Positions 24,998-33,352 of a stretch of DNA of 39,566 bases are shown here, piece by piece. The stretch comes from Streptomyces sp. BR123. GTDB lineage: Bacteria > Actinomycetota > Actinomycetes > Streptomycetales > Streptomycetaceae. Each line of letters opens with the position of its first letter. Position 1 is the first letter of the stretch. The position numbers were made by a program, and so were the translations under genes. The stretch is from positions 1 to 39,566 of the forward strand of contig NZ_JACBGN010000036.1 of NCBI RefSeq assembly GCF_013401435.1, in the 5' to 3' direction. The notes beneath the pieces are model-generated. The model did no database searches. It had not been told where the DNA came from and saw nothing but the letters and a program-made list of their open reading frames with translations.

Positions 24998-25017
24998 GCG
25001 TGCTGCGTGCCCTCTCG
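24985..25017 (-). promoter_or_regulatory. Hairpin sequestering the transporter ribosome site
   Basis: CGAGAGGGC and its perfect complement (24985-24993 and 25009-25017) form a 9-bp stem in the minus-strand mRNA. The 5' arm contains the GAGAGGG ribosome binding site, the 15-nt loop contains the GTG start, and the 3' arm is codons 2-5. The stem would lower translation of the transporter and, through coupling, of anmK unless opened. Control is inferred from structure only. Confidence 0.55.
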
Positions 25018-25118
25018 GTGCCCGCCCGACGCCTGCGGAGGCCGCGGTTCAGCAGTTCGGCGGCAGACGGGCGGGTCAGCAAGGGGCGAGGGGGGCACGC
25101 GACGCGCCGGCCGGCGCG

Positions 25119-26513
25119 TCAGCCTGCGGCGTGCCAGACCGTGGTGACGTTGCAGAACTCGCGGATCCCGTGCCCGGACAGCTCCCGGCCGTAGCCCGAC
25201 CGCTTGACGCCGCCGAACGGCAGGGCCGGGTGGGAGGCAGTCATGCCGTTGACGTAGATGCCGCCCGCCTGCAGGTCGCGGACGAACCGCGCGACGTCCT
25301 CGTCGCTGCGGGTCCACACGTTCGAGCTGAGCCCGAACGGCGTGTGGTTGGCCCGGGCCACCGCCTCGTCGAGGTCCGCCACCCGGTAGAGCGTCGCGAC
25401 GGGCCCGAAGGTCTCCTCCAGGTCGATGCGCATGTCCGGGGTGATGCCGGCGAGCACGGTGGGCTCGTAGTACCAGCCCCGCTCCCGTTCCGGCGGTCGG
25501 CGCCCGCCGCACAGGATCTCCGCCCCGCCGCGCACCGCGTCGTCGACGAGCTCCTCCAGGTCGGCGCGGCCCTTCTCGGTGGCGAGCGGGCCCACGTCGG
25601 TGGTCTCCAGCATCGGGTCGCCGACGGTGAGCGCCGCCATGCCGGCGGTGAAGCGCTCCGCGAACTCGTCGTACACGTCGGCGTGCACGATGAACCGCTT
25701 GGCGGCGATGCAGGACTGCCCGTTGTTCTGCACCCGCGCGGTGATCGCCGTCCGGACGGCCCGCGCGATGTCCGCCGACGGCATCACCACGTACGGGTCG
25801 CTGCCGCCCAGCTCCAGGACCGTCTTCTTGACCTCGTCGCCCGCCGCCGAGGCGACCGCGCGCCCGGCCGGCTCGCTGCCCGTCAGCGTGGCCGCGGCGA
25901 CCCGGCGGTCCCGCAGCACCCCCTCGACGGCGTCGGATCCGATCAGCAGGGTCTGGAAGCAGCCGTGCGGGTATCCGGCCCGCTCGAAGAGGTCACCGAG
26001 GTAGATGGCCGTCTGCGGGACGTTCGAGGCGTGCTTGAGCAGGCCGACGTTCCCCGCCATCAGGGCGGGCGCGGCGAACCGCACGACCTGCCAGAGGGGG
26101 AAGTTCCACGGCATGACGGCGAGGACCACCCCGAGCGGCCGGTAGTGGGCGCGTACGGTCGTGGCGCCGCTGTCGCGGACGTCGGAGTCCGCGGGCACCT
26201 CGTCGGCGAGCAGGCCCTCGGCGCGCTCGGCGTACCAGCGCATGGCCTTCACGCACTTCGCGGCCTCGGCGCGGGCCGCCGCCAGCGGCTTGCCCATCTC
26301 GGTGGTCATGGTCCGCGCGATGTCCTCGTTGTCCCCCTCCAGCAGGTCGGCGGCGCGCAGCAGCAGCGCCGCCCGCTCGGCGAAGCCCGTCTTGCGGTAC
26401 GAGTCGAAGGCGCGCGCGGCGTCGGCGAGGCACCGCTCGATGCCCTCGGGCCCCAGCGTGTCGAAGGTGCGGACCGTCTCGCCCGTCGCGGGGTTCACCG
26501 TGGCAATCGGCAT
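25119..26513 (-). CDS. NAD(P)-dependent aldehyde dehydrogenase, succinate-semialdehyde type
   Basis: This 464-residue aldehyde dehydrogenase oxidises aldehydes to acids. The catalytic Cys268 is in NNGQSCIAAKRF, Glu234 in VLELGGSDP, and Asn137 in MPWNFPL; TGSEPAGRAV contributes to cofactor binding. The sequence resembles the actinobacterial GabD1 branch of succinate-semialdehyde dehydrogenase. Substrate range in this branch is broad, so the gene symbol is left open. The ATG at 26513 follows GAGGAG. It is preceded on the same strand by the DoxX gene (161 bp apart) and followed by the MHS operon. It could oxidise aldehydes from the operon at 6638-14885, but it is not linked to it. Confidence 0.93.
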   Translation of the reverse strand: MPIATVNPATGETVRTFDTLGPEGIERCLADAARAFDSYRKTGFAERAALLLRAADLLEGDNEDIARTMTTEMGKPLAAARAEAAKCVKAMRWYAERAEGLLADEVPADSDVRDSGATTVRAHYRPLGVVLAVMPWNFPLWQVVRFAAPALMAGNVGLLKHASNVPQTAIYLGDLFERAGYPHGCFQTLLIGSDAVEGVLRDRRVAAATLTGSEPAGRAVASAAGDEVKKTVLELGGSDPYVVMPSADIARAVRTAITARVQNNGQSCIAAKRFIVHADVYDEFAERFTAGMAALTVGDPMLETTDVGPLATEKGRADLEELVDDAVRGGAEILCGGRRPPERERGWYYEPTVLAGITPDMRIDLEETFGPVATLYRVADLDEAVARANHTPFGLSSNVWTRSDEDVARFVRDLQAGGIYVNGMTASHPALPFGGVKRSGYGRELSGHGIREFCNVTTVWHAAG

Positions 26514-26674
26514 CCTGGCTCCTCGTCCGTGTCGCCCTCGGCCCCGGCCCTCCGTGTCGGCCGGCGACCGCCTCCCCGACCCTGCCCCCTGGGGCACACC
26601 CGCGCAACGCGGCGCGCGTACGGTGTGGGAGCGGGACCGCGTACGGGCGAGCGCACGGCCGGCGGTGCCCCGCC

Positions 26675-27322
26675 TCACACCCGGGCGGACACTCCCCGGG
26701 CCGCGGCGGCCACGCCCCGCACGCCACGCACCTCCTCCTCCTGGAGGCGCCGGATGCGGAGCGGGCCCTGCAGCTCCGGTCCGGCCGCCGGGGCGAGCCG
26801 CTGCCTGCGGCGCTGCAGCAGGACCGCGTCCAGGGACAGGACGGGAGCACCGGTGAGCACCAGCGGGGTCCACGCCATCAGGTAGGCCAGGTCGTTGCCG
26901 TGGTAGTAGGGGGTCGCCGCCCAGCTGACGGTCAGCCACAGGCTCAGCGAGATCAGGCTGCCGCCGAGCGCCGCGACCCGGGTCAGCAGGCCGACGACCA
27001 CCGCCAGCCCGACGGCCAGCTCGCCGATGGCCATCGCGAAGCCGAAGGCGACCGGGTCGCCCAGCGCCAGGTCGACCAGGCCGGGCAGGGCCGATGCATC
27101 CCGTACGGACTGCATCTGCTGCCCGATCGAGCCGTCGCCGGCGGCCGACAGGAAGGCCGGGTCGGTCAGCTTGTCCAGGCCGGCGTAGACGAAGGTCAGG
27201 CCGAGGAAGAGCCGCAGCGGCAGGAGGGCGTGGCGGGCCGCCCGCCGGCGCACGACGGAAGTGAACGTGGGCGCCGAGGCGTTCGCCGAGCTGTTCGCCG
27301 AGGCGTTCGTCGAGGTGTTCAT
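26675..27322 (-). CDS. DoxX-family membrane protein
   Basis: This 215-residue protein has four predicted membrane helices. LPLRLFLGLTFVYAGLDKL is the classical DoxX start, followed by GFAMAIGELAVGLAVVVGLL and SLWLTVSWAATPYYHGND, then AYLMAWTPLVLTGAP. DoxX proteins act in quinone-linked redox systems such as thiosulfate:quinone oxidoreductase, or as membrane partners of redox enzymes. The N-terminus (about 25 residues) is an Asn/Ser/Thr/Ala repeat encoded by reiterated GCGTTCG-type DNA. The C-terminus is a charged soluble tail of about 40 residues. No clear ribosome site precedes the ATG. It is divergent from the Rieske lipoprotein gene, which suggests a functional pair. Confidence 0.9.
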   Translation of the reverse strand: MNTSTNASANSSANASAPTFTSVVRRRAARHALLPLRLFLGLTFVYAGLDKLTDPAFLSAAGDGSIGQQMQSVRDASALPGLVDLALGDPVAFGFAMAIGELAVGLAVVVGLLTRVAALGGSLISLSLWLTVSWAATPYYHGNDLAYLMAWTPLVLTGAPVLSLDAVLLQRRRQRLAPAAGPELQGPLRIRRLQEEEVRGVRGVAAAARGVSARV

Positions 27323-27473
27323 ACGGTGCACACGGCGGGGGGCCCGCCGCGGTTCGATCACATCCGATGAGGGGAAGCGTTGAACCGGCCACGGCGGATT
27401 GGCGTGTTCCTGTTGAGGCCGGGGAGACATACGATGCCCCGGTCCGTTTCCGGGACGAAGAAGGAGACACGGT
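27323..27473. promoter_or_regulatory. Divergent DoxX/Rieske promoter region
   Basis: This 151-bp spacer must hold both promoters. GAACC (27382-27386), followed after 16 bp by CGTGTT (27403-27408), resembles an ECF sigma promoter for the Rieske gene. The assignment is weak. A strong AAGGAG ribosome site ends the region before the Rieske ATG. Confidence 0.3.
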
Positions 27474-27956
27474 ATGGGCAACACCACAGGCCGTCGCACG
27501 GTCCTCGCGGCGGGCGCCGCCTCCCTGGCGGGCGCGGCCCTGACCGGCTGCGGCGCCGACGGCGGCTCCGATGCCTCCGGCGCGCAGGACGCACCGGCCC
27601 CGGCCGGCTCCGAAGCGGGCGCCCCGCAGCCGGCCGGCTCGGCCGCGGCCCCGGCTCCGGCGGGCGGCGGGAAGGCCCTCGCGCGCACCGCGGACATACC
27701 GGTCGGCGGCGGCAAGGTGTTCAAGGACCAGAAGGTCGTGGTGACCCAGCCGACCGCGGGCCAGTTCAAGGCCTTCTCGGCGACCTGCACGCATGCAGGC
27801 TGCTCGGTCGCCTCGGTGAAGGACGGGAAGATCGTCTGCCCCTGCCACCAGAGCCTGTTCAAGGTGTCCGACGGCACGGTGGCGGGCGGCCCCGCTACCA
27901 GCCCGCTCGCGCCCGCCCGCATCACCGTGGCCGGCGACAGCATCACCCTCGCCTGA
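27474..27956 (+). CDS. Rieske [2Fe-2S] lipoprotein
   Basis: This 160-residue protein has a twin-arginine signal (TGRRTVLAAG) with the lipobox LTGC. Cys26 would be lipidated after Tat export of the folded cluster protein. An Ala/Pro/Ser linker runs to about residue 66, then a Rieske domain follows. CTHAGC (105-110) and CPCHQS (122-127) give ligands Cys105, His107, Cys122 and His125, with Cys110-Cys124 as the usual disulfide. It is a free-standing membrane-anchored electron carrier facing outside, not a dioxygenase ferredoxin. The ATG follows AAGGAG. Divergent pairing with DoxX suggests a shared extracytoplasmic redox role with quinones. Complete. Confidence 0.95.
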   Translation: MGNTTGRRTVLAAGAASLAGAALTGCGADGGSDASGAQDAPAPAGSEAGAPQPAGSAAAPAPAGGGKALARTADIPVGGGKVFKDQKVVVTQPTAGQFKAFSATCTHAGCSVASVKDGKIVCPCHQSLFKVSDGTVAGGPATSPLAPARITVAGDSITLA

Positions 27957-27995
27957 CGGAGGCGGGTTCTGCGGCCGCGCGGGTGTGACGGCCGC

Positions 27996-28032
27996 GGGGT
28001 GGCGGCGAGCGGGACCGTACCGCCGCCACCCC
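27996..28032. terminator. Bidirectional hairpin terminator
   Basis: GGGGTGGCGGCG at 27996-28007 pairs perfectly with CGCCGCCACCCC at 28021-28032 around a 13-nt loop. It lies between the convergent Rieske and nucleoside hydrolase genes, 39 bp after the first stop and 21 bp from the second. Confidence 0.8.
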
Positions 28033-28053
28033 CTCCCGCCCCCGCGGCGCCCG

Positions 28054-29052
28054 TCAGGGGGCGGCGGCGCCGAGCACGCGGACCGCGGCGACCACCCGGT
28101 CCCAGAACCGGTCCGCGTCCAGGACCGTCGCCACCCGCGCGTTCACCGGCCGGTCCGTACGGCCGTGCAGGTCGACGACGGTCGCACCGCGCGTGTACCG
28201 GCCGGCCAGCTCCACCACGACGTTGGCGTCCACGCACTGCACGATCCCCGGGTCGATCACCCGGGCCACGGCCACCGGATCGTGCAGCGGCGGGTCCGGG
28301 AACCCGTACAGCTCGCGGTAGGTGGACGCGAAGAAGGTCAGCAGGCCGGCGCAGATCCTGCCCAGCCCGGTGCCCAGCGCCTCGAAGCGGGCCACCACCT
28401 CGTGGGTGGCGAGCGCCTGGTGGGTGACGTTGAGGCCGCACACGGTGAGGGGGACGCCGCTGCGGAAGACGATGTCGGCGGCCTCCGGGTCGGTCCGGAT
28501 GTTGAACTCGGCGGCCGGGGTCCGGTTGCCGCGCTCCGTCGAGCCGCCCATGAGGACGATCTCCCGGATCCGGGCGGCGTCCTGCGGGTAGCGGGTCAGC
28601 AGCAGCGCGATGTTGGTCAGCGGTGCGGTCGGGACGAGGGTCACCGGCTCCGGATGGCCGGTCAGGATCCTGTGCATCAGGTCCACGGCGTGCTCCGGCA
28701 CCACGTCCACGGTCGGCTCCGGGAAGGCGGGACCGTCCATGCCGGACGCGCCGTGCACGTCGGCGGCCACCGCCAGCGGCTGGACGAGGGGCCGGTCGCA
28801 GCCCGCCGCGATGGGCACCCCGGTGATGCCGGCGACCGTGCAGACCCGTCGAGCGTTCAGGGTGGTCTTGGCGAGGGTCTGGTTGCCCGCGACGGTGGTG
28901 ATGGCGAGCAGCTCCACGGCCGGGTCGCCCGCCGCCAGCATGATCGCGAGGGCGTCGTCGTGCCCGGGGTCGCAGTCGATGATGATCGGTACGGGGCGTG
29001 CGGCAGGCACAGGCGGCACAGGCGGCGAGGCCGGCGCGGACGGTTCGGGCAT
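28054..29052 (-). CDS. Inosine-uridine preferring nucleoside hydrolase family protein
   Basis: This 332-residue protein belongs to the Ca-dependent nucleoside hydrolases, which split ribonucleosides into base and ribose for salvage. The family-defining IIDCDPGHDDALAIML at residues 23-38 gives the Ca-binding and catalytic aspartates. VAGNQTLAKTTLNARR follows, and IREIVLMGGSTERGNRTPAAEFN is in the active-site order (quoted as IREIVLMGGS and TPAAEFN). PPLHDPVAVA near the C-terminus supplies the final His-Asp. The ATG at 29052 has GAGGAG five bases upstream and is preferred to an upstream ATG. A Pro/Ala-rich leader of 20 residues precedes the domain. The base preference cannot be read by eye. Confidence 0.93.
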   Translation of the reverse strand: MPEPSAPASPPVPPVPAARPVPIIIDCDPGHDDALAIMLAAGDPAVELLAITTVAGNQTLAKTTLNARRVCTVAGITGVPIAAGCDRPLVQPLAVAADVHGASGMDGPAFPEPTVDVVPEHAVDLMHRILTGHPEPVTLVPTAPLTNIALLLTRYPQDAARIREIVLMGGSTERGNRTPAAEFNIRTDPEAADIVFRSGVPLTVCGLNVTHQALATHEVVARFEALGTGLGRICAGLLTFFASTYRELYGFPDPPLHDPVAVARVIDPGIVQCVDANVVVELAGRYTRGATVVDLHGRTDRPVNARVATVLDADRFWDRVVAAVRVLGAAAP

Positions 29053-29198
29053 CGAGTCTCCTCGGATCGCTGATCCCGGCATGATCAGTGTGCCCTCGCG
29101 GTGCGGGCGGGGGCCAGCAGGACCCGGCGGCGCCAGGGCCTGACGACACCTCAAATCGACGTGGCTGCCGGGCATTCGCAGACGGTCGGCCCGCCCCA

Positions 29199-30320
29199 TC
29201 AAGCGGGGACGAGGGTCCAGGTGTGCGGCGGTGCGGTGTCGTCGTCGTCCCGGGTGCGCAGGCCGGTGCCGATCCGGTCCAGGAGCTGCCGCAGCCACCG
29301 GGAGTCCTCCGGTGAGGCGAGGCACAGGCGCAGCGCGCGGGCCTGGAAGGCGGTGATCCCGAGGGCGGCGAGCCGGCCCGTGTCCGGTTCCAGGGCGGCC
29401 AGGTAGAGCAGGCGCAGGTCGTCGCGGTACTGCTCGTAGCCGCTGATGCCCTCGTAGTCGTCGATGAAGTCGCCGCAGCCGTACAGGATCAGCCGGCCCC
29501 GGTACAGCTCCAGGGGGCGGGGGTGGTGGGAGGAGTGACCGTGTACGAGGTCCGCGCCGCCGTCGACGAGCGCGCGGGCGAAGGCGGTGTCGTCGCGGGG
29601 GACCGGATAGCCCCAGTTGGACCCCCAGTGGACCGAGGCCAACGCGAGGTCCCCGGGCCGCTTCGCCTGCCTTATCCGCCCGGTGAGTTCGCGCACCGCC
29701 GCCGCCCCGGGCCCGGCGACGTACGCCACCCCGGAGCGGCTCCCGGTGGCGGCCCAGTCGGAGGGGATGCCGCTGGAGGGCATCCCGAACGAGAACACCA
29801 GCAGGCGGCGGCCGCCGCCGAGCGGGACGGCGGCCGGTGCGGCCGCCTCGGTGGCGTCGCTGCCCGCCCCGGCCGTCCGCAGCCCGGCGCGGGACAGCGT
29901 ACGGAGCGTCTCGTGCAGGCCGCGGCGGCCGAAGTCCAGGACGTGGTTGTTGGCCAGGACGCACACGTCGGGGCCGGCGGCCGCCAGGCAGGGCAGGTTC
30001 CCCGGGTGCATCCGGTAGTGCACCGCCTTGCCCGGGGCGAAGTCGTCGCTCCGGGTGACGGAGGTCTCCAGGTTGATCACGCGGGCGGCCGGCGCGGCCG
30101 CGTCGAGGACCCCGAGGGCGTCTCCCCACGGCCAGTCGAAGCCGACCGGCAGGGGCGGGAGGGGCCCGTTCACGGCCTCCGCCAGCCGCACGTAGTCGCG
30201 GGCGTCCCGGACGTACCCCTCCCGCAGCTCCGGATCACCGGGACAGGGCAGGACCTGGTCGACGCCGCGACCGAGCATGACGTCGCCGCACAGGAACACC
30301 GTGACCGCATCGGCACCCAC
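29199..30320 (-). CDS. CapA/PgsA-type metallophosphoesterase-fold protein
   Basis: This 373-residue protein matches the CapA family, named from poly-gamma-glutamate capsule genes but widespread without them. FLCGDVMLGRGVDQ near the N-terminus, RVINLETSVT, VLANNHVLDFG, ALASVHWGSNWGY and LVHGHSSHHP carry the Asp, Glu, Asn, His and final HxH metal ligands of the calcineurin-like fold. There is no signal peptide or membrane helix, unlike many CapA proteins, which suggests a cytoplasmic phosphoesterase. The GTG at 30320 has a poor ribosome site; a few codons of uncertainty remain. No other capsule gene is near, so a capsule role is unlikely. Confidence 0.88.
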   Translation of the reverse strand: MGADAVTVFLCGDVMLGRGVDQVLPCPGDPELREGYVRDARDYVRLAEAVNGPLPPLPVGFDWPWGDALGVLDAAAPAARVINLETSVTRSDDFAPGKAVHYRMHPGNLPCLAAAGPDVCVLANNHVLDFGRRGLHETLRTLSRAGLRTAGAGSDATEAAAPAAVPLGGGRRLLVFSFGMPSSGIPSDWAATGSRSGVAYVAGPGAAAVRELTGRIRQAKRPGDLALASVHWGSNWGYPVPRDDTAFARALVDGGADLVHGHSSHHPRPLELYRGRLILYGCGDFIDDYEGISGYEQYRDDLRLLYLAALEPDTGRLAALGITAFQARALRLCLASPEDSRWLRQLLDRIGTGLRTRDDDDTAPPHTWTLVPA

Positions 30321-30401
30321 ATCCCCAGGCTAGGACGTGTCCCGGGCCGGGCGCCCCGGTGCCGGAACGCCCGGCGGCGCCGCCGCGGGGCCCGGGCCGG
30401 C

Positions 30402-31070
30402 TCAGCCGTGCTCCAGCAGCACCTTCAGCAGCTCCTCCGGCGCGTCGCGCATCACGTTGTGGCCGCTGTCCACGGCGTGCGTCCGCCAGTCCGGCAGCCC
30501 GCTCAGCCGCTCGTACAGGGCCGTGAAGGGCGACGGGGTCGGCCACTGCGTGGCGTAGACGTACGACTTCGCGGCGAAGCGGCCCAGGTCGCCCTCCAGC
30601 CGTATCGCCTGGAGCAGCGAGGCCAGCGGGTGCGGGGTGGCGCGCGGGTCGAAGAAGGGCAGCGGGGCGCTGGTGTAGCCGTTCTCACCGGTGCCGTCGA
30701 GGTACCAGGCGCGTTCGTTGTCCGAGACCAGCGACCAGGTGGACTGGCCGTCCTCGGGCACCATCGCGTCCACGTACACCAGGCCCTTCACCCGGTCCGG
30801 AACCCGGTCCGCGGCGCCGGTGACGACCATGCCCCCGTAGCTGTGCCCGACCAGGACGGCGTCGCTCACCTCCTCGTCGCCCAGGAGGTTCACCACGTCG
30901 TCGATGTGGGTGTCCAGGTTGACCGAGGCGGTCAGCAGGTGTTTCCGGCTGCCGAGGCCGGTCAGGGTCAGCGGGTGGGCCTCGTGCCCGGCGCGGCGCA
31001 GTGCGCGGGCGAGGGGCTCGAAGGTCCAGGCGCCGTGCCAGGCGCCGGGGACGAGGACGTACGTGGTCAT
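30402..31070 (-). CDS. Alpha/beta hydrolase, methyl-ketone/salicyl-esterase-like
   Basis: This 222-residue small alpha/beta hydrolase has VLVPGAWHGAW for the oxyanion hole at the N-terminus. LVGHSYGG carries the nucleophile Ser77, and VDSGHNVMRDAPE the catalytic His near residue 206. This compact type resembles plant methylesterase/hydroxynitrile lyase-like enzymes common in actinobacteria. The ATG at 31070 follows GGAG. Its 91-bp leader is a long pyrimidine-rich stretch in the mRNA. The quinone oxidoreductase gene lies upstream on the same strand, so co-transcription is possible. Natural substrate is unknown; short esters are the usual test compounds for this family. Confidence 0.9.
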   Translation of the reverse strand: MTTYVLVPGAWHGAWTFEPLARALRRAGHEAHPLTLTGLGSRKHLLTASVNLDTHIDDVVNLLGDEEVSDAVLVGHSYGGMVVTGAADRVPDRVKGLVYVDAMVPEDGQSTWSLVSDNERAWYLDGTGENGYTSAPLPFFDPRATPHPLASLLQAIRLEGDLGRFAAKSYVYATQWPTPSPFTALYERLSGLPDWRTHAVDSGHNVMRDAPEELLKVLLEHG

Positions 31071-31089
31071 CGCGGACTCCGGAGGTCGC

Positions 31090-31156
31090 AAGGGAAGAGG
31101 GCAGGAAGGGACGAGGGGATGAAGGGACGAGAGGAGGAAGGGCAGGGGGCGGGGGA
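31090..31156. repeat. Polypurine tract with 16-bp-spaced direct repeat
   Basis: Of 67 plus-strand bases, 61 are purines, rare in this GC-balanced DNA. GAAGGGACGAG occurs twice, at 31105-31115 and 31121-31131. In the mRNA of the hydrolase it becomes a pyrimidine-rich leader ending shortly before the ribosome site. It may favour triplex DNA or bind a regulatory RNA or protein. It also separates the hydrolase and quinone oxidoreductase genes. Confidence 0.7.
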
Positions 31157-31161
31157 TCCCG

Positions 31162-32160
31162 TCAGCCGTTGCCGGGGGTGTGGGCCGCCGTGGTCAGGAT
31201 GATCTTGCCGCTCGTGCGGCCGGACTGGGAGAGTTCGTGCGCCTCGGCCGCCTGCGCGAGCGGCAGCACCTCGGCGACGTGCGGGCGGAGCTCGCCCCGC
31301 TCCACGAGGTCCGCGAGGGCCTGCATCCCCGCCCGATCGGCCTCGACCGCCATGAAGACGGCCCGGAGGCCGAGCCGGCGCGCCTCGTCGGCGAGGGCCG
31401 CCTCGGCGGGGGAGGCGAGTGAGACCACGAGGCCCCCGGGGCGCAGGGTGCGCAGCGAGCGCGGGCCGTACGCACCGCCGATCGTGTCCAGGACGACGTC
31501 GACGTCCGAGACGGCCTCGGCGAAGTCCGTCGTGCGGTAGTCGACGGCCTCGTCGGCGCCGAGGGAGCGGACGAAGTCGTGCTTGGCCGCGCTCGCTGTG
31601 CCGATCACGTACGCGCCGCGCGCCTTGGCGATCTGCACCGCGAGGTGTCCGACGCCGCCGGCCGCCGCATGGACGAGGACCCGCTGTCCGGGCCGCACGT
31701 CGGCGGTGTCCACCAGGGCCTGCCATGCGGTCAGTCCCGCCAGCGGGAGGGCGGCGGCGGCCACGTGGTCGAGGGCGGCCGGCTTGTGGGCGAGGTGCCG
31801 GGCGGGAGAGGTGGCGTACTCGGCGTACGTGCCCGCGGGGGCGGGGTGCCGGGGCATGCCGAACACCTCGTCCCCGGGCCGGAAGAGCGTGACGCCGATG
31901 CCGACGGCCTCGACGGTGCCAGACAGGTCCCAGCCGAGCGGGACGGGCGGCACGTCGGTGCCGGCGAGGCCGCCGGTCGCGCGGTGCCACACGTCGGTGG
32001 GGTTGACCGCCGTGGCGTGGATCCGTACGAGGACTTCGGCGGGGCCGGGTTCGGGCCGGTCGGCGGTGGTCAGGCGGAGGACTCCGGGGCCGCCGAACCC
32101 GGTCTGGGTGACGGCCTGCATCTGTGGCGCCGGGCCGGCGGAATTCTGTGTCGTCGTCAT
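31162..32160 (-). CDS. Zinc-independent quinone oxidoreductase (MDR family)
   Basis: This 332-residue medium-chain reductase of the NADPH:quinone oxidoreductase/zeta-crystallin type has GWDLSGTVEAVG in the substrate domain and VLVHAAAGGVGHLAVQIAKA as the NADPH Rossmann loop. FMAVEADRAGMQALADLVE precedes the C-terminal GRTSGKIIL. The structural and catalytic zinc cysteines of alcohol dehydrogenases are absent. It reduces quinones or enones. It is divergent from the GlxA-type regulator, 71 bp apart, so that regulator may control it. The ATG at 32160 has no clear ribosome site; translation could be leaderless, or begin at a Met 13 codons in. It may share an mRNA with the esterase-like gene. Confidence 0.92.
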   Translation of the reverse strand: MTTTQNSAGPAPQMQAVTQTGFGGPGVLRLTTADRPEPGPAEVLVRIHATAVNPTDVWHRATGGLAGTDVPPVPLGWDLSGTVEAVGIGVTLFRPGDEVFGMPRHPAPAGTYAEYATSPARHLAHKPAALDHVAAAALPLAGLTAWQALVDTADVRPGQRVLVHAAAGGVGHLAVQIAKARGAYVIGTASAAKHDFVRSLGADEAVDYRTTDFAEAVSDVDVVLDTIGGAYGPRSLRTLRPGGLVVSLASPAEAALADEARRLGLRAVFMAVEADRAGMQALADLVERGELRPHVAEVLPLAQAAEAHELSQSGRTSGKIILTTAAHTPGNG

Positions 32161-32231
32161 GTGATCAAGGTTGCCGAGCGGGATCCGGCGGAGCGAGTGG
32201 CCGGACCGCCATGATCTGCAAACATCCGGCC

Positions 32232-33242
32232 ATGACTGCTGAACGCATGCACCGGGTCGTCGTCCTGGCCCTCGACGGGGTCTACCCCTTCGAGATGACC
32301 ATCCCGGTACGGATCTTCGGCACGGCCGAAAGCCCCGCCGGCACACCCCTGTACGAGGTCCTGACCTGCAGCCTCGACGGCCGCCCGGTCCGCACCAGCG
32401 CCGACTTCGCCATCACCGTGGAGCACGGCGACGAGGCGGTCGCCACCGCCGACACCCTCGTCATCCCGCCGTTCGTCTGCGGCCCCGGCGCGGACGGCAG
32501 CGACCCCGCGGAGCGGGACTGGCTGCCCCCCGAACTCGCCGCCGCCCTCGACCGATTGCCGGCCGGCGCACGGATCGTCTCGATGTGCACCGCCTCGTAC
32601 GTCCTGGCCGCCGCCGGCCTGCTCGACGGCCGCCGCGCCACCACCCACTGGAACGAGGCCGAGCACTTCCAGCGCGCCTTCCCCCGGGTGGAGGTGGACG
32701 CGGACGTGCTGTTCGTCGACGGAGGCCGGGTCCTCACGGCCGCCGGGGTCGCCGCGGGCGTGGACCTGTGCCTGCACCTGCTGCGCCGCGACCACGGCAG
32801 TGTCGTCGCCAACCGGGTCGCCCGGCTGTGCGTCGTCCCGCCGTGGCGGGAGGGCGGCCAGGCCCAGTTCATCGAGCGCCCCGTCCCGGACGCGGCGCGG
32901 ACGAGCACCTCGGACACCCGCGAGTGGGCCCTGGGCCGGCTCGGCCGCCCGATCGCACTGGCGGAGCTGGCCCGGCATGCGGGGATGAGCGTACGCACCT
33001 TCTCGCGCCGGTTCCGCGACGAGGTCGGCATGACACCGGGCCAGTGGCTCACCCGCCAGCGCATCGAACACGCCCGGCGCCTGCTGGAGGCCACCGACCT
33101 GCCGGTGGACCGGATCGCCGAGGAGGCGGGGCTGGGCACCGGCGCGTCCCTGCGCAGGCACATGGCCCTGGCGCTCGGGGTGGCGCCGCTGGCCTACCGG
33201 CAGACCTTCCGCGCCAAGGCGGCCGGCACTGCCGGGAGTTGA
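32232..33242 (+). CDS. GlxA-family transcriptional regulator (DJ-1 domain plus AraC HTH)
   Basis: This 336-residue regulator has an N-terminal DJ-1/PfpI-like domain (about 1-180) and a C-terminal AraC DNA-binding domain. RIVSMCTASYVLAAAGLLDG has the elbow Cys position of DJ-1 proteins, which in this family is thought to sense a ligand, not to catalyse. The HTH region shows IALAELARHAGMSVRTFSRR and VDRIAEEAGLGTGASLRRH. The start is uncertain: ATGs at 32211, 32232 and 32247 are in frame and none has a convincing ribosome site. I use 32232, since MHRVVVLALDGVYPFE is the usual core opening. The divergent quinone oxidoreductase is its probable target. Confidence 0.9.
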   Translation: MTAERMHRVVVLALDGVYPFEMTIPVRIFGTAESPAGTPLYEVLTCSLDGRPVRTSADFAITVEHGDEAVATADTLVIPPFVCGPGADGSDPAERDWLPPELAAALDRLPAGARIVSMCTASYVLAAAGLLDGRRATTHWNEAEHFQRAFPRVEVDADVLFVDGGRVLTAAGVAAGVDLCLHLLRRDHGSVVANRVARLCVVPPWREGGQAQFIERPVPDAARTSTSDTREWALGRLGRPIALAELARHAGMSVRTFSRRFRDEVGMTPGQWLTRQRIEHARRLLEATDLPVDRIAEEAGLGTGASLRRHMALALGVAPLAYRQTFRAKAAGTAGS

Positions 33243-33352
33243 AGCCGCCCCGCCCGGGGTGCGGCACGGCTCCCGCCCCCACGGGCTGGCGGGGGTACGG
33301 CCCCGCTCGGCACGGCCGTGCCCCGGCGGCGCCGCGGGGGCACCCTGGAGGT

